The notes under the pieces were generated by a model. The model was not told where the DNA came from. It saw only the letters and a list, made by a program, of their open reading frames with translations, and made no database searches. A program made the position numbers and the translations under genes. A stretch of DNA of 57,731 nt from Legionella sp. (GTDB lineage Bacteria > Pseudomonadota > Gammaproteobacteria > Legionellales > Legionellaceae): positions 1 to 57,731 of the forward strand of contig JAUXWR010000517.1 of NCBI GenBank assembly GCA_030680075.1, written 5' to 3'. Shown piece by piece: positions 47,837 through 57,621 of the stretch (its first letter is position 1; each line of letters starts with the position of its first letter).

Positions 47837-48484
47837 TCAGGTCAGTTGACGTCGCATTGCCGCGATGGCGTCACTGTAATTACTACTGGAGAATATAGCA
47901 GAACCGGCCACAAATTGGGTAGCACCTGCACGCGCTAAATTAACAATATTATCAATAGTGACGCCGCCATCGACACAAATTGGTAATTGCGGATATTGCG
48001 TATTAATCAGTGTAATTTTTTCAATGACCTGAGGAATCAAGGCCTGCCCGCCAAAGCCAGGATTTACGGTCATTACCAGGACAAAATCCAGTCGATGTAA
48101 ACACCAGCTTAAGCACTCTGGTGAGGTCGCTGGATTTAAAACGAGCCCTGCTTCACAACCTTGCTGGCGAATAAGTTGTAAACTTCGGTCCAGATGCACG
48201 GTTGCATCGGGATGAATACTAATGCGCCTGGCGCCTGCTTTGGCAAACTGGATAATCAAGTCGTCTACGGGGTTTGTCATCAGATGAACATCAATAACAA
48301 TATCCGTGAATCGTTTCGACAGGCTCTCACAAATAAACGGGCCAATGGTCAGGTTAGGCACATAATGATTATCCATCACATCAAAATGGATCATATCAGC
48401 GCCGGCAGCCATTACGGCATTGACCTCTTCGCCAAGGCGGGTCATGTCAGCCGAAAGTAGGGAGGGCGCAATCAAATAAGTCAT
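47837..48484 (-). CDS. rpe: Ribulose-phosphate 3-epimerase
   Basis: This 215-residue TIM-barrel enzyme of the pentose phosphate pathway interconverts ribulose-5-P and xylulose-5-P. Signature regions are APSLLSADMTRLGEE at the start, HFDVMDNHYVPNLTIGP with metal-binding His/Asp, VDVHLMT, VNPGFGGQ, and the phosphate site CVDGGVTIDN followed by GATQFVAGSAIF. It lies 34 bp upstream of slt on the same strand. Confidence 0.97.
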   Translation of the reverse strand: MTYLIAPSLLSADMTRLGEEVNAVMAAGADMIHFDVMDNHYVPNLTIGPFICESLSKRFTDIVIDVHLMTNPVDDLIIQFAKAGARRISIHPDATVHLDRSLQLIRQQGCEAGLVLNPATSPECLSWCLHRLDFVLVMTVNPGFGGQALIPQVIEKITLINTQYPQLPICVDGGVTIDNIVNLARAGATQFVAGSAIFSSSNYSDAIAAMRRQLT

Positions 48485-48570
48485 AGGAAAATCTGGAAGA
48501 TATAATTGAACTAATCATAGGTTAAATAACCGATAAGAAGCAACTACCTGGCTTGTGAAATTTCATTGGG

Positions 48571-48624
48571 CAACCGAGCCGCGCTCTGTGAGGGAGTATC
48601 ACAGGCTTTGTTCGCGGCCGGTTG
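48571..48624. other. Compound nested hairpin
   Basis: The outer stem CAACCGaGCCGCG (48571-48583) pairs with CGCGGCCGGTTG (48613-48624) with one bulged A. The inner stem CTGTGA (48586-48591) pairs with TCACAG (48599-48604). It lies just after the stop of the outer-membrane gene on the reverse strand and may end its transcript, though no T-run follows on either strand. Confidence 0.6.
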
Positions 48625-48641
48625 GTTTGGCTGATTACCTT

Positions 48642-49385
48642 TTACGGTTGATCAAAAGAAAAATTCAGAAGGAAATTCCAGGTACCAACTTGCACCCGTG
48701 AAGTATTTCGTGAAGTAATTCGTGAATCAAGCGTTCCAATGCTTCCGGTACTCATGTAGCGAAAATCTGTTCCCAAAGAAATAGAGTCATTAAAGAAGTA
48801 ATTAATTCCAATGATAGCTTGTCCAATCGCAGAATTTGTAGATTCCGAATTTCGATTTCGATTAATGAGGACGGCTCTATTGATGTAATAATATGGACTA
48901 TAATAATAGAAATCCAGCGTGTTGCGAATATGAGCATAACCTACCCCTAATCCGATATAGGGAACAAATTGGGTTTCACTGTAATCTTCATCATAAAACT
49001 CATAATATGCATTAAATAAACCTGCGGTAAAAGAAGTTTTACCTCTAATACTAAGTCCAGGCCTTTCCTGATTATTTGTTATAGTAAATCCGTTAACAGT
49101 TAATTCGTCAAAATTATTGGCGTTGTAAACCAACTCTCCTTCAAAGCGAAACTTATTGCAACGGTATCCAAGTTGCCCACCGCCATTGGCAAGGACACCA
49201 TAAGATAATTTACCCAAAAGGGGAGTTGTCGTAAAAAAAGGACTATAGATATCAAATTTTCTACTGGGCGCAAAACTTGGCCCTGCAAAAATACCCGCAT
49301 ACCAACCCATGGCAGGCTCTGCTGCAAATACCCCGCTGCTTGCGAACATTAAGCCCGCGATACCACATTTAGAAAGAAAATTCAT
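48642..49385 (-). CDS. Outer-membrane beta-barrel protein (OmpA-like fold), paralog 1
   Basis: This 247-residue protein has a signal peptide ending after about residue 21 (SSGVFA). The mature protein begins with GWYAGIFAGPSFAP, typical of eight-strand porin-like barrels of the OMP_b-brl type, with alternating strands (GQLGYRCNKFRFEGELVYNA, YIGLGVGYAHI) and a terminal aromatic strand NFLLNFSFDQP. It shares order and motifs with the gene 8 bp upstream (GWYxxxFxG; R[FY]EGE[LI]xY), so the two are tandem duplicates. Its ligand or role is unknown; surface exposure is likely. Confidence 0.85.
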   Translation of the reverse strand: MNFLSKCGIAGLMFASSGVFAAEPAMGWYAGIFAGPSFAPSRKFDIYSPFFTTTPLLGKLSYGVLANGGGQLGYRCNKFRFEGELVYNANNFDELTVNGFTITNNQERPGLSIRGKTSFTAGLFNAYYEFYDEDYSETQFVPYIGLGVGYAHIRNTLDFYYYSPYYYINRAVLINRNRNSESTNSAIGQAIIGINYFFNDSISLGTDFRYMSTGSIGTLDSRITSRNTSRVQVGTWNFLLNFSFDQP

Positions 49386-49393
49386 AATTATTC

Positions 49394-50035
49394 CTATTTA
49401 TAACCGTTTTCGTTAAATCGATAAATAACGCCGAGAGTAGCAAGATTTGCCTGAAACACTCTGCCTAAATCATGGACACGATCGGTGCCGACATAACGGT
49501 AAGCAATATTGAGCGCATAATTTTCAGCAAAGTTAAACGTAAGACCTGCTGTGCCCTGATAAGCAAATACACCATTTGAGCCCTCATAAAAAGTGTGTCC
49601 AAAAGGGCCTCTGCTTTTAAAATCGCCATCAACATAGGCAAAACCCAGTCCCAGCCCTACAAAAGGGTAGATAGTCGGCAGCACCAAATCGCGAAAATCA
49701 TAATAAATATTGGCCATACCCACGATGGCAGTGGTGTCACCATAGACATATGTTTGCCGGACGCCATTAATAAAAAAAGTATTCAGGTTAGATTCAATAT
49801 AGGTAATTTCGCCTTCATAACGCATAGGATTACTTTGAAAGCCCAAGCGACCTCCCGCATGATACCCTGGTTCATATGCGGAATGATTGCGAGAAAGGCC
49901 GTAACGAGTGGTGCTGAGATTATCCGGTATATCAGTGTAACCACCAAACACACTGCTATACCAGCCATCAATGGGGGTGGCAGCGACCGCGATACCAGAA
50001 GCAAATAGCGCCGCGGAAAAAAATGCAATTCTCAT
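49394..50035 (-). CDS. Outer-membrane beta-barrel protein (OmpA-like fold), paralog 2
   Basis: From the ATG at 50035 (AGGGAAG upstream; the ATG eleven codons earlier has none) this is a 213-residue protein. A signal peptide ends at GIAVA, and the mature sequence begins TPIDGWYSSVFGGYTD. Barrel strands include GGRLGFQSNPMRYEGEITYI, YPFVGLGLGFAYVDGDF and the C-terminal NLATLGVIYRFNENGYK. It is cotranscribed with its paralog. Confidence 0.85.
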   Translation of the reverse strand: MRIAFFSAALFASGIAVAATPIDGWYSSVFGGYTDIPDNLSTTRYGLSRNHSAYEPGYHAGGRLGFQSNPMRYEGEITYIESNLNTFFINGVRQTYVYGDTTAIVGMANIYYDFRDLVLPTIYPFVGLGLGFAYVDGDFKSRGPFGHTFYEGSNGVFAYQGTAGLTFNFAENYALNIAYRYVGTDRVHDLGRVFQANLATLGVIYRFNENGYK

Positions 50036-50123
50036 GACTTCCCTTGTTTTTTTGTTATTGTTATACAAAGTATTTCCATGTTATCGATTTACTTTTATTT
50101 TGCAAGCAGCTTTTGTTGCTTGT

Positions 50124-50140
50124 ATTAAGCTATCGTTAAG
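50124..50140 (+). promoter_or_regulatory. PmrA-box-like direct repeat upstream of the five-module orphan
   Basis: ATTAAG (50124-50129) and GTTAAG (50135-50140) form a direct repeat with N5 between, an 11-bp period, which fits the PmrA consensus YTTAAK-N5-YTTAAK except for the first base of each half. PmrA controls many Legionella effector genes. It lies 36 bases before the start at 50177; TAAGAT at 50142-50147 might be a -10. Confidence 0.4.
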
Positions 50141-50176
50141 CTAAGATGATAGATGCCATGAGGGAAAGGAGTATTT

Positions 50177-52441
50177 ATGAAAGAAAAATGGACTAATGAT
50201 ATTACCAAGCAGGGTTATCCAGATATATTAAATCTAATTAATCAGGGACTTAGATTTACTGATAATGTAGAGGCGTATACGCAAGCCATCTTTAATTTTA
50301 TCGCTGATTGTTCAGACGCAGGTCATGATCGATTAATTGATGTATTTAAAAACGCTCAAAAAAGCTATTTAAAAAAATGTACAACGCAAGGTCGCCGTGA
50401 GCATTTTGAAAAAGCGCTAAAAGATCTTAATGAGTTTAACAATCATATCATTTCGTTACAGACGGTTAATGCATTTCACTCTAAAGGGAATTGGAACGAA
50501 AATTCGGCGAATACGATTTTATTATTTGCACTCCTGATGGCGGGAGGTTATACGTTTAAAGAACATGAAATAGAAAAGCTTTTGAAAGGCGATCAACTTG
50601 GATCTTATAAAAGAATTTATCGTGGGTTCGTTCTTGCAGCGGAAACAGCAGACCAATCTGCTATAGAGAAAAAGAAAAAACAAAACCGCGAGCTGAGCGC
50701 TATGGGTAAAACTGAAATTGTCGATTTACCCAATATTCTGTTGTGTGATAATCATGAAATGGCTGAAGCCGAAAACGCATTACATCCAGAGAAAGCTGTT
50801 TTTTGCTTATTTTATACGCCTGAAGGATGGCAATTGAATTGGTATGATGTTCTTGGACGCCCCAATTTTTTACCCATAGATAATAATTTTCAGAAAATAC
50901 TTGATGAGTTAGACGATAATAAATTACCCGCGCGAACACTAAAAAAATATAAGTTAATAAAAACTTTTTGTGCAAATGCTTTGAAGAATCTGGTTTTGAT
51001 ATTTGATGATGCAGAACGTGCCGAAGCCTTTGTACGTGAATACCCGGAGCAATTAAGCTTCCTTTTGACCCGCGAACCATCCTCTAAAGAACCCGGCACG
51101 TTGAAGTGGCAATTGTATTGGTATGACTTGCAAGGCAGGCGAAATCTTCTCCCCTTTAACGATAAAAAGTTAAAAGAGCAATTCCCGTCAACAGAAACCA
51201 AATTGCATTATGATATCAATCAGAATTGCAGAAATGCCGTAACCGAATTTCTCAATAGAATGCGAGTGAGTGTTAACCCGAAGGCAAGTGATTCATCACC
51301 TAAAGTGGCTACTTATATTCTCACTCATATCCCCCCAGCCCCGCTTACAGCCTCTCCCTTTCAAGTCAAGCTCGAATGGGTGGATAATTTAGGGGTTTCC
51401 AAAGAAATTCCTCTGGATGGATATGAGAAATTAATCGACTGGTTAATTTTGCAGGATAAAGTGGATGATGAAGAAACACTGACCCAACTTAAAATATATT
51501 TGATGCACTTAAATCCCAATCTTCGCCGCGAAGTGGATGAAGCAAAACAAAAGAGTGCTCGGAAAATCGTGCAAAAAGTACATGGTATTGCAAGCATTGC
51601 ATTATATGTCACCAATAAGAAAATTAAATTGATGCCGGGTACTTATATATTGAGGAGGGATGAACTTTCAGGTGAGTGGGTATTATATCAACGGCAAAAG
51701 GCGCGAGGTGACGTAGTAATTGATACTCAATGGGAAGAATGGGGTGCGTTTCGAAATTGTTTGAATGCGCTAGGCAATACTATGCCGGATGATTTGGATA
51801 TTACCCAGAAAAATAACATTCGTGGGTCAATTGAAGTGGCATTAAACACGGTTGAAGAAGCATTCAATCCCATTGATAAAAATGCCAAAAAATGTATCGC
51901 AGTCAACAATTTTTTGCCTGAACAAAGTAGTAAGTACAGAGCATGCTCATTTATTTTAACCACTGAAAATGATAAATGGGCATTGTTTTATCTGAATGTT
52001 TTTCAAAAACCAATTCCAGTAAATCTGGACGATTGTCCTGCAGTAAACGTTTTACTGAGTCAATGGAAAGGCTCGCCTGAGTCACTGAAATCTTCAAAAC
52101 TTGACGACTTAAACAACGCACTGGCTGATTTCATACCGGTAACACCTTTAAATAAAGCGGCATTTATAGAAGTCGAAAGATTTTTTGCAACGCGGCCTCT
52201 AAGTAATCCGGAGGGGGGTGAGTGTTCCACTCCGAGGAAGTCCGTGTTCGAAACAGAAGAAAAAAATTATTCTTCAGTGAAACGTTATTTATTGGAACGC
52301 TATTTGCCTAAAAAAATTAAAGAGGAAGAGCCCCAAAAAATAGACAAGAAACGGATTGCAGATTTCGCAACAATGTTTGGTGGCGTAAAGCCCGTAAATC
52401 CGGAAATGATGGAGTCATCTGATAATAACACCTATAATTAA
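50177..52441 (+). CDS. Orphan 754-residue protein with five copies of a degenerate module; possible effector
   Basis: I recognise no family. GGAAAGGAG precedes the ATG. Residues 1-180 are helical. Then a module of about 40 residues recurs five times (about 208-245, 293-335, 378-425, 489-530, 590-632), each reading roughly [FY]-x-L-x(6-16)-W-x-L-x-W-[YV]-D/x-x-x-G-x(4)-[LI]-P, as in WQLNWYDVLGRPNFLP and WQLYWYDLQGRRNLLP, with helical spacers of about 50-65 residues between them. The C-terminal part (700-754) is basic, then acidic and polar. No signal peptide or membrane segment is present. A large, modular, soluble orphan behind a PmrA-like site suggests an effector; this is inference. Confidence 0.75.
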   Translation: MKEKWTNDITKQGYPDILNLINQGLRFTDNVEAYTQAIFNFIADCSDAGHDRLIDVFKNAQKSYLKKCTTQGRREHFEKALKDLNEFNNHIISLQTVNAFHSKGNWNENSANTILLFALLMAGGYTFKEHEIEKLLKGDQLGSYKRIYRGFVLAAETADQSAIEKKKKQNRELSAMGKTEIVDLPNILLCDNHEMAEAENALHPEKAVFCLFYTPEGWQLNWYDVLGRPNFLPIDNNFQKILDELDDNKLPARTLKKYKLIKTFCANALKNLVLIFDDAERAEAFVREYPEQLSFLLTREPSSKEPGTLKWQLYWYDLQGRRNLLPFNDKKLKEQFPSTETKLHYDINQNCRNAVTEFLNRMRVSVNPKASDSSPKVATYILTHIPPAPLTASPFQVKLEWVDNLGVSKEIPLDGYEKLIDWLILQDKVDDEETLTQLKIYLMHLNPNLRREVDEAKQKSARKIVQKVHGIASIALYVTNKKIKLMPGTYILRRDELSGEWVLYQRQKARGDVVIDTQWEEWGAFRNCLNALGNTMPDDLDITQKNNIRGSIEVALNTVEEAFNPIDKNAKKCIAVNNFLPEQSSKYRACSFILTTENDKWALFYLNVFQKPIPVNLDDCPAVNVLLSQWKGSPESLKSSKLDDLNNALADFIPVTPLNKAAFIEVERFFATRPLSNPEGGECSTPRKSVFETEEKNYSSVKRYLLERYLPKKIKEEEPQKIDKKRIADFATMFGGVKPVNPEMMESSDNNTYN

Positions 52442-52443
52442 AT

Positions 52444-52473
52444 GTAGCCCGGATTAGCGAAGCGTAATCCGGG
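52444..52473. repeat. Single REP-like palindrome
   Basis: GTAGCCCGGATTAGCG followed by AAGCGTAATCCGGG, a shortened copy of the family, between convergent genes where it may help to end both transcripts. Confidence 0.88.
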
Positions 52474-52511
52474 AAATGCTCCATTAACAAAGCCAATCCG
52501 GAGCTATATCG

Positions 52512-54116
52512 CTACGGGTTAAATCCTGACGTAATCGGCATACGCCAATCCCTGCCAAATGCTCGCGGGCTAATTTTAATCCCTGGTGCGGCTTGGCGGC
52601 GCTTGTACTCATTACGCTTGATTAAGCGAAGAATTTTATTGACTTCTATCGCGTCAAAACCCTTCTCGATAATGGCTTTTGCGTCCAGGTTTTTCTGCAT
52701 ATAGAGGGTAATAATAGCGTCTAAAACAGCATAATCTGGCAGGCTATCCTGATCGGTCTGGTTTTCTTTTAGTTCAGCTGAAGGTGCGCGAGTCAAAACG
52801 CGAGAGGGTATAACGTCCCCAAGGCTATTACGATAACGGGCCAAGGCATACACTTGAGTTTTTAATACATCTTTGAGCACCGCAAAACCGCCCGCCATAT
52901 CGCCATACAACGTAGCATAGCCAACTGCTGTTTCACTTTTATTGCTGGTAGTGAGCACCATATAGCCGGTTTTATTGGAAAGTGCCATCAACAAAACCCC
53001 GCGAATTCGAGCTTGAATATTTTCTTCGGTTGTATCATTAGGTAGTCCCGCGAAAGACGGTGCCAAAGTATCAAGAAAGGTTTTAAAAACAGGCTCAATT
53101 GGTAATAACGTGCTTTTTACCTGCATCGCCACTATTTGTGCTTCTGCATCGTCATTACTCATATCTGCGGTATAGCGTGAGGGCATCATCACGGCATGTA
53201 CACGCTGAGCGCCAAGCGCATCAACGGCGATGGCAAGTGTTAAAGCCGAATCAATGCCGCCCGACAAACCTACCAAAACCCCGGGAAAATGATTTTTTTC
53301 CACGTACTCACGCGTACCATATACTAATGCTTTGTAAATTAATTCATCAGCGTCCAATAGGGGTGTGATTTCCCCTGACACTTGATTCTTCTCTATAATT
53401 ACGGTCTGAAAATCCTCAACAAAAGCATGCGCACGCGCGCAAACTTTACCGGTTTTATCCATAGCCAGCGATTGACCGTCGAAAAGCAATTCGTCTTGCC
53501 CGCCTACCGTATTGACATAAATGATGGTTAAGCCTCGTTTAGCATGAGTTCGTACTAATTCTTCGCGAATTGAATGTTTTTCATCATCAAAGGGGGACGC
53601 ATTGATGCAAAATAAAATCGTTGCCCCTGCGTTAACAATCTGATCTACGGCATAATTTCCCCATATATCTTCACAAATACAAACACCTATTTGATAACCC
53701 TTAATGGTTAAAATACAAGGTCGAGGCTCGCCCGATATAAAATAGCGGGCTTCATCAAAAACCCCATAATTTGGCAGCGTTTGCTTATGATATAAAGCAA
53801 CACGTTTATTTTTGTAAAAGACACTGGCTGAATTAAAATATTGGCCGTCTATTAAAGAGGGATGCCCAATAATTACGTGGCAGTTTTCTGTTATTTCCGC
53901 AATTTTCTGCAACCCATCTTCTATCTCCTGATGAAATGCTTTGCGCAACAGTAAATCTTCGGGGGGATAGCCGCTTATCGCGAGTTCAGGGAATACAATG
54001 ACATCATGAGTTGCTTGCCTGGCACGGATAATGGCGATTATTTTTTCAACGTTTGCATTTATGGCGCCCACCACAGGATTAAATTGCGCCATTAATACGG
54101 TTAATTTTTGCGTCAT
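52512..54116 (-). CDS. nadE: Glutamine-dependent NAD+ synthetase
   Basis: NadE makes NAD+ from deamido-NAD+ in the last step of NAD synthesis. From the ATG at 54116 (AAAGG seven bases upstream; a longer in-frame start at 54173 lacks a site) it is 534 residues. The N-terminal nitrilase-type amidase domain has its Glu (FPELAISGYPPEDLLL), Lys (YHKQTLPNYGVFDEAR) and Cys (GVCICEDIW) triad and supplies ammonia from glutamine. The C-terminal synthetase domain has the ATP loop LVGLSGGIDSALTLAI and TTSNKSETAVGYATLYGDM. Confidence 0.96.
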   Translation of the reverse strand: MTQKLTVLMAQFNPVVGAINANVEKIIAIIRARQATHDVIVFPELAISGYPPEDLLLRKAFHQEIEDGLQKIAEITENCHVIIGHPSLIDGQYFNSASVFYKNKRVALYHKQTLPNYGVFDEARYFISGEPRPCILTIKGYQIGVCICEDIWGNYAVDQIVNAGATILFCINASPFDDEKHSIREELVRTHAKRGLTIIYVNTVGGQDELLFDGQSLAMDKTGKVCARAHAFVEDFQTVIIEKNQVSGEITPLLDADELIYKALVYGTREYVEKNHFPGVLVGLSGGIDSALTLAIAVDALGAQRVHAVMMPSRYTADMSNDDAEAQIVAMQVKSTLLPIEPVFKTFLDTLAPSFAGLPNDTTEENIQARIRGVLLMALSNKTGYMVLTTSNKSETAVGYATLYGDMAGGFAVLKDVLKTQVYALARYRNSLGDVIPSRVLTRAPSAELKENQTDQDSLPDYAVLDAIITLYMQKNLDAKAIIEKGFDAIEVNKILRLIKRNEYKRRQAAPGIKISPRAFGRDWRMPITSGFNP

Positions 54117-54342
54117 GACTATGCCTTTCGTAAGATGTTGCTCTATTTTATAGAAATCAGCAGGGAAGTGCATGTATTTGTATAAAAGTCGCTGGGATGC
54201 TTTACTTGCGACCTCAAAGATGATTCATTTTTCCGCATAAATAAAAATTTCTCCTATCCAGAGATGTTTCTCAGTATAAATACCAAATCTTAAGTAAAGT
54301 AAGTTATAATTGACGGTTTATCTAAACAATTGTTGGTAGCTT

Positions 54343-57300
54343 ATGTTAAAGGATGCTTTATCACGGATGGCGGATGTGTTTGCACCTACCGTGTTGATGC
54401 AAGGCCAGGAATATCAACAAAAAGGATACGTGCTTAATATTCGTTTAAGCGACGGTTTGCTTAAAGCGCGTGTTAAAGGCCGCTCGAGCCAGATTCATGA
54501 TGTACATATTGATTTGAAATCATGGCCAGGGAGACCTGCGCGCTGCAATTGCCAGCACAGTAATTGCAAACATGCCGCAGCGAGCTTGTTTGCCATGCAG
54601 GTGCGTGAAAATGTTTCTCTTCCTGCACCGTCCAGTCAGTCATCAGGGCAATCGCTTACAACCTGGCTGCAGTCACTACAGGAAAAGCGCTTACTTGAGA
54701 CCCATGAGGAGATGACTCATCAGATAGTATATCTTCTGGAGCCGCAAGCAGGGCTTCATGAACATAGGGTTCTGGTCAGGCTTGCATTAGCAAAACGCTT
54801 AAAGCGAGGTGGTCTTGGCAAAAAGATTATTTTTAATACGATAACCGCCAGTCGCAAACAATTTTTTACGGATAATGATGAAGAGATTATTGCAGCCTTG
54901 CTTTTTAAATGCGGGGTTAACGGCTGGTTTGAGCGCCTTGCAATCCGTAACAGTGATTTAATTGAGAAAATTCTACTGACAAAACGCGCTTTTCTTTTTG
55001 ATTCGGCAGAAGAGCCTGCTCTTGGCTTAGGCGAACCTGTAGAAGCTCAATTGCAATGGCATCTGGAGCGTGATGGTACCCAGCGCCTGGTTTTAGAGGC
55101 CTGTGAAGAGGCGCTAACGCCGCTTTTTTTGGATAAAGCCTGGTATTACGATAAAACCACCGATATTCTGGGATTTTTGACCACACCTTATCAAGCAGGG
55201 CAGTTAAAAACTTTCCTGACGGCACCTCCAGTGGCCTTGGATGAAGTAGCGTTCATTGCATCATCTATGGCAACTACCGCACCTGAGTTACCGCGACCTC
55301 AATTGTATGAGCAACGCCGAATAGCGCATATAACGCCTGTGCCCGTCATTTATTTCAATGCGTCTCCCTTAGAGGATAATGCTAGCCAATCAGGTGAGGA
55401 CTTTGATTTTTCAACGGCTTTTCTTTTTTCATTAACGATTGCTTTTGAATATGATGGCTTACAGGTAGATGCGCGCGATCCCACTGATTATCTTTTTTAT
55501 GGAGAAGGGGAGACGCTGGTTGAAATTAAACGCGACCGATTTTTTGAAGACAATAAACAAAATGAATGTTTGCAAATTCTTCCTGTACGCGCGGCTACCA
55601 TTCAGGAGAAGCTTAACAGCAGTGAAGATTTACGGAATGTTGATGTGTTGATGCATTATCGTTATCAAGAGGATTTGGCGCGGCTTCATAATCAGGTTAT
55701 TCCGGTACTGAAAAATAAAGGCTGGCGAGTTGAATTTAATCATTCAGTTTTTGCAGAAGTGCTCACTGCCGAAGATATAGAATGGTTTTCTGAACTTCGC
55801 GAAAAGGGTCATGATTTTTTTGCCTATCAGTTGGGAATTTTAGTGGAAGGCAAACAAGTCAGCATTGTACCCTTGGTCGCTGATTTAATTACAAAGCTTA
55901 ATCATAGTAATATCGATGAATTACCTGATGAAACAATGGTTTCATTAGCTCTGCCTGATGGAAAAAGACTGCAAGTGAATATGGGACGTATTAAGCCCTT
56001 AATCCGCTTTTTATTACAATATGGCACTAAACTGATTGATGGAGAGCCAGCGCTTCAGATAAATCGCTATCAACTCATCTTAATGCAAGAAACGGAGCAG
56101 GCAATAGCTGCAACGGCCATGCGTTGGCGAGGGGGCGAGCTTTTACGCCAGCAAATGCAGCAATTAATCGCAAAACCGGGCTTTGATGCGGTGGAAATCC
56201 CGCAGGGTTTGCAGACCACACTTCGTGATTATCAACATGAAGGGTTGAACTGGATTCAGTTTTTACGCAAAAGCCGCTTGGGTGGAGTGCTTGCTGACGA
56301 CATGGGTTTGGGTAAAACGGTACAAACCCTGGCACACCTTCAATACGAAAAAGAACAAGGTCGATTGACTCGCGCAACCCTTATCGTCGCCCCAACAAGC
56401 CTTGTCGGTAATTGGTATGAAGAAGCGATGCGGTTTACCCCGCAATTAAAAATTCTGATATTTCATGGCTTGGAAAGGCATCAGGATGAATTTGATAACT
56501 ATGATGTGGTCATTTCAACTTATGGATTAATACAACGCGATAAATCGCGTTTTGTTGATTATCAATTTTATTACCTCATCCTCGATGAAGCGCAATTTAT
56601 TAAAAACGCTCGAGCTAAAACCACCCAGATTATTCAGCAAATTAACGCAGAACACCGCTTATGTTTGTCAGGAACACCGCTTGAAAATCATTTAGGCGAA
56701 CTTTGGTCCTTGTTTCATTTTTTAATGCCAGGTTTATTGGGCGATGTGAAACAATTCAGAAAGTTTTTTAAAACACCCATTGAGAAAAATAGCGATAACG
56801 AGCGACAAACCTTGCTTGCCAATCGCGTGCGCCCCTTTATGCTCCGGCGCACTAAAAACCAGGTAGAAAGTGAGCTGCCTGCAAAAACTGAAATGACCAG
56901 GATGATAGAGCTAGACGGCACTCAACGCGATTTGTACGAAGCAATTCGCATGAGCATGGAAAAAAAGGTACGTGATGCCATTGCAAGGCAAGGCATGGGC
57001 AAAAGTCATATTGTTTTACTAGACGCCTTGCTTAAGCTTCGCCAAGTCTGCTGCGACCCCCGGCTGTTATCTATTCCTGAGGCTCAAATAGCTCATGGCA
57101 CTTCTGCAAAATTAGATGCTTTAATGGATTTAATTGATAACCTGGTTGCTGAAAAAAGACGGGTTCTGGTGTTTTCACAGTTCACATCGATGTTAAAACT
57201 TATCGAAGAAGAGCTTAAGAATCGTCAATATGAGTATCTTAAACTCACGGGCCAAACACAAAACCGCCAGCAACTTGTTAACAAATTTCAAAATGGCGAT

Positions 57301-57618
57301 ACCCCTGTTTTTCTTATTAGTCTTAAAGCAGGGGGTACGGGTTTGAATTTAACAAAGGCTGATACGGTCATTCATTACGATCCCTGGTGGAACCCCGCCG
57401 CAGAAGACCAGGCAACTGACCGAAGCCATCGAATAGGGCAGGAAAACCCGGTTTTTGTGTATAAGTTAATTACAGCGGGGACGGTTGAAGAAGCCATTCT
57501 TGCGATGCAAGATAAAAAGAGACAATTATTCGACGGCATTTTGTCAGAAAATATCAAAAGTGTTACGGCGTTGACGGATAGTGATATTGAGAAATTTTTT
57601 ATGCCATTGGTTGAGTAG
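54343..57618 (+). CDS. SWIM zinc-finger SNF2-family helicase
   Basis: This 1091-residue protein is a Swi2/Snf2 ATPase that likely moves along DNA or DNA-protein complexes. Near the N-terminus is a SWIM zinc finger C68-x-C70-x4-C75-x-H77. The middle part (about 95-620) has no clear motif. The motor begins at about residue 620: Walker A D653-M-G-L-G-K-T659, motif Ia, D748-E-A-Q751, the SGTPLENHLGELWSLF motif, and a helicase-C lobe with LVFSQFTSML and SLKAGGTGLNLTKADTVIHYDPWWNPA. The SWIM/SNF2 pairing is widespread in bacteria, with unclear function. It is monocistronic; a repeat follows. Confidence 0.93.
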   Translation: MLKDALSRMADVFAPTVLMQGQEYQQKGYVLNIRLSDGLLKARVKGRSSQIHDVHIDLKSWPGRPARCNCQHSNCKHAAASLFAMQVRENVSLPAPSSQSSGQSLTTWLQSLQEKRLLETHEEMTHQIVYLLEPQAGLHEHRVLVRLALAKRLKRGGLGKKIIFNTITASRKQFFTDNDEEIIAALLFKCGVNGWFERLAIRNSDLIEKILLTKRAFLFDSAEEPALGLGEPVEAQLQWHLERDGTQRLVLEACEEALTPLFLDKAWYYDKTTDILGFLTTPYQAGQLKTFLTAPPVALDEVAFIASSMATTAPELPRPQLYEQRRIAHITPVPVIYFNASPLEDNASQSGEDFDFSTAFLFSLTIAFEYDGLQVDARDPTDYLFYGEGETLVEIKRDRFFEDNKQNECLQILPVRAATIQEKLNSSEDLRNVDVLMHYRYQEDLARLHNQVIPVLKNKGWRVEFNHSVFAEVLTAEDIEWFSELREKGHDFFAYQLGILVEGKQVSIVPLVADLITKLNHSNIDELPDETMVSLALPDGKRLQVNMGRIKPLIRFLLQYGTKLIDGEPALQINRYQLILMQETEQAIAATAMRWRGGELLRQQMQQLIAKPGFDAVEIPQGLQTTLRDYQHEGLNWIQFLRKSRLGGVLADDMGLGKTVQTLAHLQYEKEQGRLTRATLIVAPTSLVGNWYEEAMRFTPQLKILIFHGLERHQDEFDNYDVVISTYGLIQRDKSRFVDYQFYYLILDEAQFIKNARAKTTQIIQQINAEHRLCLSGTPLENHLGELWSLFHFLMPGLLGDVKQFRKFFKTPIEKNSDNERQTLLANRVRPFMLRRTKNQVESELPAKTEMTRMIELDGTQRDLYEAIRMSMEKKVRDAIARQGMGKSHIVLLDALLKLRQVCCDPRLLSIPEAQIAHGTSAKLDALMDLIDNLVAEKRRVLVFSQFTSMLKLIEEELKNRQYEYLKLTGQTQNRQQLVNKFQNGDTPVFLISLKAGGTGLNLTKADTVIHYDPWWNPAAEDQATDRSHRIGQENPVFVYKLITAGTVEEAILAMQDKKRQLFDGILSENIKSVTALTDSDIEKFFMPLVE

Positions 57619-57621
57619 GGG

